NCBI GenBank assembly: GCA_006503475.1 | Contig: RSEH01000392.1 | Coordinates: 1-23,031, forward strand | DNA from: Stentor roeselii | Lineage: Eukaryota > Ciliophora > Heterotrichea > Heterotrichida > Stentoridae | Direction: 5' to 3' | DNA: 23,031 nucleotides | Shown: piece by piece, positions 9,764 to 17,028 of the stretch | Position numbering within the stretch: the first letter of the stretch is position 1 | How the letters are laid out: every line of letters begins with the position of its first letter | The notes under the pieces: generated by a model | What the model was told of the DNA's origin: nothing | The model's database searches: none | The model's input: only the letters and a program-made list of their open reading frames with translations | Position numbers and translations under genes: made by a program

Positions 9764-11371
9764 TTAACCCTGTTCAAGCGAAACACAATGATGTCCACAC
9801 CCAGTGGGACAAGCAGAGTTACTTTTAAACCAACTAGCCAAATGTGCGACATGTCCTCCATGTCCACATCCCTGACACCAAGAGAAGAGTCCCTTGACAG
9901 TGCTTTCACAAACACTACATTCAGCAGTATTTTGACAAACAGGACAAATTCCATCTTCAATATTTTTCCCGCATCGACATTTAAAAAACACTTCTTGGTC
10001 CTTTTCACTGACGGGCAACTTGACGGCAAGAGGAGCGAGTTCAAGTTGTTTAAGCATTTCAGAGTATTCCTTCATTGGACCTTTTAAATCTAAAACATTT
10101 GCAACACAAGCGGCAGTCTGCAAGTCTCCTCTTTCAGTGTAAAACTCGACACATTCATTTAGACTTTCATGAACTATGCTGCTTAGCCAGGCCTCATCAC
10201 TGCTGAATTGATTTAAAAGGCCGATGGCACTCCAGATGCCTTTTTCGTAGCTGACTTCAGAGTTGTGACTGCAGCAATCTTGGACATCGCCTTTGATCTT
10301 GAGATTTATGGCTTGTTTTTGGATTTTTTCTTTTACTTTCCCCATGCTTATGAAACTGAGCTGAGCTTTGGATGCCTTGCTTTGAACCAATGCCACTGTA
10401 TTAAGACTTCCAACAGCCATAATCGCCTTAGGCCTATCAGCCTTAGGAGAATAACCATTAACCAAACTTTGCTGCACAATAAACTTTTCATCACTACAAG
10501 TAATAAGACTATCCTGTCCATCATGTAGCATCAAAAAGTCCTTAATAGGCTGAGAATGTCCTCTATAAACCGCTGAAGGCAAAACAGGATTTTCAATATC
10601 CCAAATATAAAGATTGTTATCATGAGTTTGAGAAGCCGAAGCAATTTGCCCAGGCTGCCTTGGAAGCCACTTCACCCTCGCCACAGCTTCAGGAGCCTGT
10701 ACCTTAAACACAGCTTCCCCAGTCTCACTATTCCAAACTTTAATATACTTATCGCTGCCTCCAGATGCCAAATGATTCGGCCACAATGGATGCCAGTCAA
10801 CAGTCAAAGCAAGTCTTTTATGCGCATTGATTTTTCGAAGTGTCTGATCTTTTCGCCAGTCCAAAAGTTGAACAGACCCTGAGTCAAAGCTGGCCCCGAT
10901 GAGATGTTCCTTTTGTGGAGAAAAACTCGCATCTCGAGCACCTTCTGAGTTGCAGTTGAAATGATTGATAGAGCCTTCAGATACTCTTCTATCCCAAATG
11001 CGGATAAAGCCGTCCTGAGCAGCTGAAATGAAAATATCAGGAAGTGTCGGGTGCCATTTGACTCGATTGACCATTAATTTATGATCCTTGTAAAGTCTGT
11101 CTAAAGCATTATTTCCTGTGTTTTTTAAGTTCCAGAGGACTATACTCGAGTTCCTCGCAGCAGATAAGATGCAGTCAGGGTCAGTTGGATGCCAAGCGAT
11201 GTCCTGTGCACTACAGTTAAGATTCGACCGACCAACTCTGAAGTTTCTTGTCTTTTCAAAGGTATCAAGTCGTAAAATCCTTAAAATTTCTTTTCCTCCA
11301 CAAATGATTAAAGACTGGTCAGGAGATACACTGATCGAGTTGACCCCTGAATCAAATTCAATAGTTTTCAT
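9764..11371 (-). CDS. WDR24: WDR24, GATOR2 complex subunit
   Basis: A 535-residue protein. Residues about 1-320 form an N-terminal WD40 propeller with repeated D-x-x-I-x-x-W-D/N units and typical AWHPTDPD- and WHPTLPD-like linkers. Residues about 340-450 are helical. Residues 465-535 hold a Cys/His-rich zinc module: CRCG, CPVC, CSVC, then a GLFSWCQGCGHGGH stretch and CPTGCGHHC. That module closely follows the C-terminal RING of WDR24, and this end fixes the identity. In animals WDR24 (Sea2 in yeast) belongs to GATOR2 with WDR59, MIOS, SEH1 and SEC13, and acts upstream of TORC1 in amino-acid sensing at the lysosome or vacuole. The human protein is about 790 residues, so the middle is shorter here. 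Stop is TAA. The start lies 4 bp from the start of the divergent gene at 11376. Confidence 0.9.
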   Translation of the reverse strand: MKTIEFDSGVNSISVSPDQSLIICGGKEILRILRLDTFEKTRNFRVGRSNLNCSAQDIAWHPTDPDCILSAARNSSIVLWNLKNTGNNALDRLYKDHKLMVNRVKWHPTLPDIFISAAQDGFIRIWDRRVSEGSINHFNCNSEGARDASFSPQKEHLIGASFDSGSVQLLDWRKDQTLRKINAHKRLALTVDWHPLWPNHLASGGSDKYIKVWNSETGEAVFKVQAPEAVARVKWLPRQPGQIASASQTHDNNLYIWDIENPVLPSAVYRGHSQPIKDFLMLHDGQDSLITCSDEKFIVQQSLVNGYSPKADRPKAIMAVGSLNTVALVQSKASKAQLSFISMGKVKEKIQKQAINLKIKGDVQDCCSHNSEVSYEKGIWSAIGLLNQFSSDEAWLSSIVHESLNECVEFYTERGDLQTAACVANVLDLKGPMKEYSEMLKQLELAPLAVKLPVSEKDQEVFFKCRCGKNIEDGICPVCQNTAECSVCESTVKGLFSWCQGCGHGGHVAHLASWFKSNSACPTGCGHHCVSLEQG

Positions 11372-11375
11372 TATA
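11372..11375. promoter_or_regulatory. 4-bp gap between two divergent start codons, centre of a palindrome
   Basis: The ten bases 11369-11378, CATTATAATG, are self-complementary and contain both start codons (WDR24 on minus, the small propeller gene on plus) around TATA. Any promoter or 5' leader for each gene must lie within the other gene's coding sequence or overlap it antisense. The geometry is seen directly; regulatory function is inference. Confidence 0.5.
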
Positions 11376-12113
11376 ATGACTGACCGTCTTTATTTCACGA
11401 GTCTCAACAAACTGCGATGGTACTGCTTGAAAAGCTTTGAAATCGAAGAACATAAAGAAGACGCTGACTGTCGACTTATGTCTTGTGTCTTGCTGGACAA
11501 TGGAAAAGTCTTGATCAGTGCCACTGTCAAGATCTCAGACGGGTCTCACACTCAGCAGTCTTATCTCTTCGACCAAGGAAGACTCATTGTAAGAAGAGAG
11601 CCGAGTTTAGGCTTGTTAGGTCTTCACATGGTCAGTTTAGACCCTTTCGTCTATTTCATCAACGGGCAGAAATGTGAAAAGTACGACCTTGACTCGAATT
11701 TTATTGAAAAAATCGAAGACCTTAGTTTTAATCATATCAAAGGAGGAGCTTGCAGGTTTAATGATAAGGTTATTGTGATTTCTGGAATCAATTGCAAAGA
11801 AATCGAATGTCTGGGGATTGAACAGTACTGGATACGTGTTGCAAGTTTACAGGTAAGTGTTTTTGACTTTACTTGTGTGCAGATCAGTACTAATGAGGTC
11901 TTGGCGGTGAATAATAAGAGAACTTATAGGATTAATGTTGAGACTGGCACCTGCCTTGCAACGGCATCTTTTAGAGCGAATGTCGAAGTGGCTCCTGTCA
12001 AGAGAGGTGATTTTGTTTTTGCCTTGAACTGGAAAAATCAATTGTTTCGGTATAGTCTGAAAGATGACCGATGGTCGAATCTTTCTCGTTCAGGGTGTTG
12101 CCAGGTCTTTTGA
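11376..12113 (+). CDS. Small kelch/galactose-oxidase-type propeller protein
   Basis: A 245-residue protein built almost entirely of beta-propeller-like strands. It has repeated patterns of hydrophobic strand, Gly/Asn turn and aromatic residues (for example KVIVISGINC, the W of YWIRVASL, and NEVLAVNNKRTYRINVETG). There is no zinc finger, signal peptide or membrane segment. It is similar in style to the kelch proteins at 158-2872 but without their B-box end, and shorter than a full six- or seven-blade propeller. The frame is open upstream to 11118, but that extension is antisense to WDR24. The first Met after the WDR24 start (11376) is therefore chosen. The stop is TGA. It converges on the uridine kinase gene with 23 bp between stops. 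Partner and function are unknown. Confidence 0.75.
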   Translation: MTDRLYFTSLNKLRWYCLKSFEIEEHKEDADCRLMSCVLLDNGKVLISATVKISDGSHTQQSYLFDQGRLIVRREPSLGLLGLHMVSLDPFVYFINGQKCEKYDLDSNFIEKIEDLSFNHIKGGACRFNDKVIVISGINCKEIECLGIEQYWIRVASLQVSVFDFTCVQISTNEVLAVNNKRTYRINVETGTCLATASFRANVEVAPVKRGDFVFALNWKNQLFRYSLKDDRWSNLSRSGCCQVF

Positions 12114-12136
12114 ATGATGTGTTCTAATCTATTAAT

Positions 12137-12772
12137 CTAACCAACCCTTGCACGAAGGTTGCTGATCAGCAGGTCCAGTGCGACTTTATTTTCAACTCCA
12201 CGAGGAATGATGATATCCGCGTATTTCATCACTGGTGCGATGAAGTCATCAAAAGCTGGTTTCACGAACTTGCGGTACCAGCTGATCGTGCTGAAAACGT
12301 CTCTTCCGCGCGTTCTTGTATCTCTTTCAATTCTTCGCGCAAGTCTTTCATCGTCATCAGTATGGACGAAAATCTTCAAGTCGAACATTGACCTGACTTC
12401 TTTATCATATAATGCCATGATGCCTTCAATTATCACGATTTTTGTTGGCTTTATCGTCAAAGTTTTACCTGTTCGGGAGTAGTTCACGTAATCGTATATC
12501 GGAATTTCTACCTCGTTGTTCAAAAGAAGACCTGTTAATGACTGTTGCAACTCGCTGAAGTCGAAGGCGTTTGGATGGTCGAAGTTGTAGTCGGATACGT
12601 TTAAGAGCTCTTGTGATGTCAGGTTCTTGTAAAAGGAATCCACTGGAATCATTGAACAGTCTTCTGGACCGAGAGAGTCGTGGATTGCTTTGCAGAGGGA
12701 GGTCTTTCCAGATGCTGAACCACCTGATACGCCGATCAAAAATGGCTTAGACATCTTTATTTGATTTTCCAT
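12137..12772 (-). CDS. Uridine-cytidine kinase
   Basis: A 211-residue soluble P-loop kinase that phosphorylates uridine and cytidine to UMP and CMP in pyrimidine salvage. The Walker A motif GVSGGSASGKTS is at 14-25. The catalytic Asp is D45 in PVDSFYK, and the NFDHPNAFDF segment follows at 63-72. The uridine-binding segment YDYVNYSR is at 93-100. The lid region RDTRTRGRD is at 150-158, then FVKPAFDDFI and YADIIIPRG as in eukaryotic UCKs. Full length for the family. The position that is His in human UCK2 (YDFVSHSR) appears to be Tyr98 here. Met1 or Met7 could start the protein; the longer form is used. Stop is TAG. It lies back-to-back with the histone demethylase gene, separated by about 390 bp. 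Confidence 0.9.
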   Translation of the reverse strand: MENQIKMSKPFLIGVSGGSASGKTSLCKAIHDSLGPEDCSMIPVDSFYKNLTSQELLNVSDYNFDHPNAFDFSELQQSLTGLLLNNEVEIPIYDYVNYSRTGKTLTIKPTKIVIIEGIMALYDKEVRSMFDLKIFVHTDDDERLARRIERDTRTRGRDVFSTISWYRKFVKPAFDDFIAPVMKYADIIIPRGVENKVALDLLISNLRARVG

Positions 12773-13161
12773 CGTGGAAATGAAGATTAAGTATTTTGTA
12801 ATAAATTGAATGGGTTTAATTGAATCAAAATTTTATATTTTTCAAGATTTTTTGAAAGTTTTTAAAGGTTTTAGTTAAATTAAAAAAATTGAATAAAAAT
12901 TATTGAATTATTTTTTGATTATTATTTAAAAATCTTGAATAAAGTCAAGCAAGGGTAAAAAAACCCGAATGAAATTCAAGCTTTAACATAAAATTTTAAC
13001 TACTGTAAAGACCAGGCTTTCTACATGAAATTCAAACATGTGGAACCCTCTGCTTTCTGGAATCTTCTAAACTTCTAAAGATTCTTCAAGACGAAGACAG
13101 TCACTCAAAGTTCTGATCAATTATATACCACAATATAAACTAATAAAAAGGGGGTCTTATA
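12773..13161. other. Divergent intergenic region between UCK and JmjC genes
   Basis: Probably holds the promoters of both genes. It is AT-rich near the kinase and less so toward the demethylase. Visible structures are a short hairpin GGGT-A6-ACCC at 12953-12966 and an inverted repeat GAATCTT/AAGATTC at 13060-13066 and 13078-13084. Neither has a known role. No gene is seen. Confidence 0.45.
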
Positions 13162-15624
13162 ATGATTGATCAAAAAGACTTCTTACAACGATACAAACAG
13201 CATTTGACTTGGTTGAGTATTAAGTCAGCTCGTGGATCTCATATCTCGAAAGTCTTTGAAATTTACTCAGCAGTGACTAAAAACGGCGGATGGGCTAGGA
13301 CTATCGGCTTGGATAACTGGGAAAGTGTTACCAATATGCCTGATGGGCGAGAGTTTTTTGAATCTAATCATCTGGTCTCATTTGAACGCAAAATGAATAA
13401 CAATTGGCCTTATTCTGCAGAGATTACTAAAAAAATTAACTTCAAATTATTAAAAACTGTTTATGTCCAGAATAACCTGCCCACAGACACCTGGGAAGAA
13501 ATGCTTTCCGAAGACATATTCATATTCCGTTCAGTATTCAACCTAGGCCTAAGCCATTCAGCAATAAGCCTAGAAGAGATCCGTGAAAACCACGGCGAAG
13601 AAGAAATAAGTGTGATAATCCAAGAAAGTGACACATCAGGTTTCAGCGTGAAAAAGGCATCAAAACAGAAAATGCGTTTAAAAAACTACATCGACCTAAT
13701 GAAAGGAACGATTCGAGACGACAAGTTAATCCGTTTCGCAGTAAACGTCGACATCGGCAACTGGTCCTCTGAAATCGACGAGCTAAGAAAAATACTTCCA
13801 AGTCAAGTCCTCTGGTGCAGCAAGGACGATTCATTGAAGTACCTTCGACAGCACATCTTAGGAATGACCCTTCCTCAGCTTTACTTGAAAATAAACGGCT
13901 GCTGGACTGGAGGACATGAAGAAAATCTGCGATTTTCTGCTGCAAATATCAATCATGGGCCAAGTCCTTGTGAATGGTGGGCATTGGACTCGACTCAGTC
14001 ACTTCAGCTTCGGGAATGCATCAGAAATGAGAAGAATTTTGATATTTATAACTCGGAAACACTTTGGTGGCCTGATGAAATCTTTTGCTTGATTCAAGGG
14101 TTTAATGTTTATCATGTCATTCAACAACCGGGGGATTTGGTTTTAGTTGGACCTGGAACTATTCATTGGGTTAAAAGCTGTGGAGTCACTACGAATACGG
14201 CATGGAACTTTGGACCTAAAAGATTTAAGAATTTTGCTGCCAGCTTTGAAAGGGATTTTATTAATCAGGCTATTCGGTTTAAAAGTCTTGTTCCGATGAA
14301 CTTGTTGAGTCTTGACTTGCTCAATAATGAAATGGCGACTCTCGACTTAAACCTAGCCGAGTTCCTCCGAGAAGCAATAATCCTAAAAGACACAAACGAA
14401 AAAACCCTCCTAAAAGAATCCGGTCTATTAAAGCTAGAAAAAAACAATACCGACAACGTAATCCACTGTGAAATCTGTTACCTAGAAACCTTCCGAATAT
14501 ACTACAAATGTTCGAAATGTGTAGAAAACCGTTACGCAGGAGGTAACAAGTTATGTTTTTTTTGTTTCAACTGCATGAAAAACCACTTAAAAACCTGCAA
14601 AGGTCCAATAATCCCAGTTCAAAAGTTCACAAAAAGCGATTTATCCAAACTGACCACCAACCTAGACCATCGCATTGAAGGAAAAGACTTTGAATGTAAC
14701 TTCGAAGCACTGAAGTACCCATTCGACAAAAACACAGAAGAAGGTATTTATGTAAGTCCTTTCGACGGGATTTCCACCTGCCCCGGCATCATTCCAGACC
14801 CTTTAAAAATCACTGAAATTCTTGATCAACCAAAAGAAAATCAAATCGTTTCAGTTGTTCAACTTCCTAAAGTCCAAGTCCCAGAAGCTCCAAGAGTCAA
14901 ACGAAAATACGTCAAAAAACAAAAGGAAGATATCAAGCTCAGTAGTCTTTCTGCTAAAAAGAAAATGTCTGAATTTGATGATGCTTCTGATTTAAATGAA
15001 TTTTTACAAGGTTGCTTTGATTCAGGGAAAAAACAGGAAACTCTAAAAGTCAATGAAAATTCAGTTGAATGCGTAAAAGTCGTTGAAAATAAAAATAGGA
15101 ATTTAAGTAATGCACGGAAATCACAGAAAAATGAAAAAAATGGAAATTCTAAAATTAATCGCAAAGAAAAAACTGAAAATTGTCAAAAAAATGGAAAAAA
15201 AGGGAAGGATTTTAAAACTTCTGATGAAATTTTTAATGCTGAAATATTGATTAACAGTGAAAATCCTGAGAATTTAGAAAAAAAGGATGAAAAAATGTCG
15301 AAAACTCAAATAGCAGGTGAAAATTCAGCAAAATCCAAGCAAGGAAAAGTGAAAAAGTTGGAGAACTCGAAAATTGAGACCTCGAATCAAGTAAAAGCTC
15401 AGAAAGAAGAAGAAAAAAGACCCTCTCAACGACGTAGAGTGAAAAAAATTTCAGAAGGAAAATTTCTTCAATATTTAAAAATTGAAGAGGAAATCGCGAA
15501 TCGCTTCCCAAAAAAAGATTCTCATGATTTTGATGGCCCTTCCAAAAGATACAGGTCGACAGATGGGTATGGTCCAGTTTCTGATCTGATTCCATCGAAA
15601 AAGCCGAAAGTCTCGTTAGCTTAA
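13162..15624 (+). CDS. KDM6/UTX-like JmjC histone demethylase with ARID-like N-terminus
   Basis: An 820-residue nuclear protein. Residues about 5-80 resemble an ARID: EIYSAVTKNGGW around 33-44, then a conserved Trp (W53). The JmjC core spans about 185-385 and follows UTX/JMJD3. Fe(II) ligands are H252 and E254 (GGHEEN) and H335 (PGTIHWV). The 2-oxoglutarate contacts correspond to K243 and T249. ANINHGPSPCEWWAL, QQPGDLVLVGPG and TAWNFGP also match the KDM6 pattern. Residues 435-480 form the zinc-binding domain of this family (HCEIC at 435-439, CSKC 450-453, then C465, C468, C471 and C479). The tail from about 590 is lysine-rich, low-complexity and disordered, with basic clusters RRRVKK and KKPK as likely nuclear signals. 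The family removes methyl groups from H3K27. UTX has TPR repeats N-terminally; these are absent here. Stop is TAA. Catalytic residues are intact, so activity is expected. Confidence 0.88.
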   Translation: MIDQKDFLQRYKQHLTWLSIKSARGSHISKVFEIYSAVTKNGGWARTIGLDNWESVTNMPDGREFFESNHLVSFERKMNNNWPYSAEITKKINFKLLKTVYVQNNLPTDTWEEMLSEDIFIFRSVFNLGLSHSAISLEEIRENHGEEEISVIIQESDTSGFSVKKASKQKMRLKNYIDLMKGTIRDDKLIRFAVNVDIGNWSSEIDELRKILPSQVLWCSKDDSLKYLRQHILGMTLPQLYLKINGCWTGGHEENLRFSAANINHGPSPCEWWALDSTQSLQLRECIRNEKNFDIYNSETLWWPDEIFCLIQGFNVYHVIQQPGDLVLVGPGTIHWVKSCGVTTNTAWNFGPKRFKNFAASFERDFINQAIRFKSLVPMNLLSLDLLNNEMATLDLNLAEFLREAIILKDTNEKTLLKESGLLKLEKNNTDNVIHCEICYLETFRIYYKCSKCVENRYAGGNKLCFFCFNCMKNHLKTCKGPIIPVQKFTKSDLSKLTTNLDHRIEGKDFECNFEALKYPFDKNTEEGIYVSPFDGISTCPGIIPDPLKITEILDQPKENQIVSVVQLPKVQVPEAPRVKRKYVKKQKEDIKLSSLSAKKKMSEFDDASDLNEFLQGCFDSGKKQETLKVNENSVECVKVVENKNRNLSNARKSQKNEKNGNSKINRKEKTENCQKNGKKGKDFKTSDEIFNAEILINSENPENLEKKDEKMSKTQIAGENSAKSKQGKVKKLENSKIETSNQVKAQKEEEKRPSQRRRVKKISEGKFLQYLKIEEEIANRFPKKDSHDFDGPSKRYRSTDGYGPVSDLIPSKKPKVSLA

Positions 15625-16095
15625 TTTATTATCTAGCTTTTCAGTAGTTTATATTCAATTTGTTATAAGAGCAGTAAATTAACATCAAAAAGACTCAAAT
15701 TATTTCTCAACCTAAAAAATCTACAAGACTTTAATTATCCTCCAATATAAAAAGACTAAAATTATTCCTTAACCTAAAAAAATATCCAATACTTTCATTA
15801 TCCAACATCAAAAGACTAAAATTATTCCTTAACCTAAAAAAATATCCAATACTTTCATTATCCAACATCAAAAGACTAAAATTATTCCTCAACCTAAAAA
15901 ATTTCTAAACTTTCATTATCCTCCAACATCAAAAAGACTAAAATTATTCCTTAACCTAAAAAATCTCCAATACTTTCATTATCCAACATCAAAAAGACTA
16001 AAATAATTCCTCAACCAAAAAAAATCTCTAAACTTTCATCAACCTCTCTAAAATCCTCAAATCCCAAAAAAATCTAAAAATCCAATCTTAATAAT
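15625..16095. other. Convergent 3' intergenic region
   Basis: Spans from the JmjC stop (TAA) to the WDR89 stop. It is dominated by the ~60-bp minisatellite, with short unique flanks on both sides. Both transcripts probably end here. No coding frame is present. Confidence 0.6.
15681..16045. repeat. About six tandem copies of a ~60-bp A/C-rich unit
   Basis: In the convergent 3' region between the JmjC gene and WDR89. The unit runs from AACATCAAAAAGACTAAAAT through TATTCCTTAACCTAAAAAA to TCCAATACTTTCATTATCC. Starts fall near 15681, 15745, 15805, 15865, 15926 and 15987. Lines 15781-15840 and 15841-15900 are identical except for one base, showing exact 60-bp spacing; outer copies have drifted and vary by 1-3 bp. 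Guanine is nearly absent from the plus strand. There are no unique spacers, so it is a minisatellite and not a CRISPR array. Confidence 0.9.
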
Positions 16096-17028
16096 TCATC
16101 TCAAACTCCAAGCAATAATCGACGAGTCTTCACTTCCAGTGATATAAACTCCTTGAATTTCAACAGCGCACCTGACCTGTGCCGAGTGTCCGAGTCCCTG
16201 AAACCTCTGACTGGGGTCATTCGAGTTATAAACAAAGACTTGTCCGCTATTTACCTCTTACTCAAGTCCTCCAGCTAGGAAAGTTCTGTCAACATTTCCG
16301 AATTCTTCAACAAAAAAAGAGATTTCTGGATTCGTTGACATCAAATCAGACAATTCGAACTTGCGCTTTAGTTGAACTGGCGAATCTGGAACTAAAAAGT
16401 TTAAGTCGTAGGAGAGAAGACGGTTCATTCCTATTGCGAATGCCTCGGTTCCTGTGAAACCGACTTTGAGAACTGGCTCGTCGATGTTGAGTAATGTGAA
16501 ATCGTCGTCGTCTACATTGTTTATGTCGCATAAGGCGAAATTTGAGTCTTCGCTTCCACTTAGGATGAAGTTTGGGAAGTCTGGGTGGATCTTTACTGAA
16601 GTTACGTCATTATCATCAGCAAAGAGCTGGTCATATTTTCTAATCTCTTGACAAGTGCGTACATCAAAAACCCTCAAGTCCTTATCAGTAGCGACAGCCA
16701 AATGAACTCCAGCAGAATCAACAGAAAAAATTTCAGTCCCTATGGAAAAGGCTAAAGTTTGTCCAGCAGTCCTAAAATCAACAAGCCCAACATTCCCAGC
16801 TCTATCACTCCAAAAGACTGAATTTTGATCAAAAACGGAGATTTCAGCCAATACACTAGAACTTCCAGTCAAGTAAACACGAGACTCAGCCAAGTTACCG
16901 AGTGAATGAACACAAATCGTGTTCGAACTATTAAAACAAGAAACCAATAGCGAGTCAGTCTTTCCCAGGCCAACACAGTAGTCCTCAGGAGCAGGGCCTT
17001 TAACCACAGTGCTTGCGAGGTTAGCCAT
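16096..17028 (-). CDS. WDR89-like WD40 repeat protein, two exons
   Basis: Exons are 17028-16262 and 16246-16096, giving 305 residues. The first frame stops at 16258, one residue into the intron; splicing adds about 50 residues that complete a canonical WD repeat: GHSAQVR..., YITGSEDSSIIAWSL. Other repeats include DDNDVTSVKIHPDFPNFILS followed by GSEDSNFALCDIN, which parallels the matching block of human WDR89 as I recall it. The protein is a propeller without other domains; WDR89 has no well-defined biochemical role. It is shorter than human WDR89 (387). The Met at 17028 is the only possible start: a TAG lies four codons upstream in frame and there is no other Met for over 200 residues. The start overlaps the stop of the upstream DUF229 gene. 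The stop is TGA. Confidence 0.75.
16247..16261 (-). other. 15-nt spliceosomal intron
   Basis: Read on the minus strand, GTAAGAGGTAAATAG splits a GAC codon (phase 2) and carries an in-frame TAA. Its removal restores the last WD repeat of the WDR89-like gene through to a TGA stop at 16096-16098. Confidence 0.9.

Noticed and set aside
11118-11375. N-terminal extension of the plus-strand propeller frame
   Set aside because: It is antisense to the WD40 region of WDR24 and shows no propeller pattern.
11853-11882. A 30-nt GTAAGT...CAG segment in the small propeller gene that looks like an intron
   Set aside because: The frame is open through it, the encoded residues fit a propeller strand, and all supported introns here are 15 nt.
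15681-16045. Possible CRISPR-like array
   Set aside because: Units are directly tandem with no unique spacers, and the genome is eukaryotic.
12114-16098. UGA read as tryptophan (Blepharisma-type code)
   Set aside because: No long conserved frame contains an internal TGA; Trp is TGG, and TGA sits at the natural end of three genes (12111, 16096, 20858).
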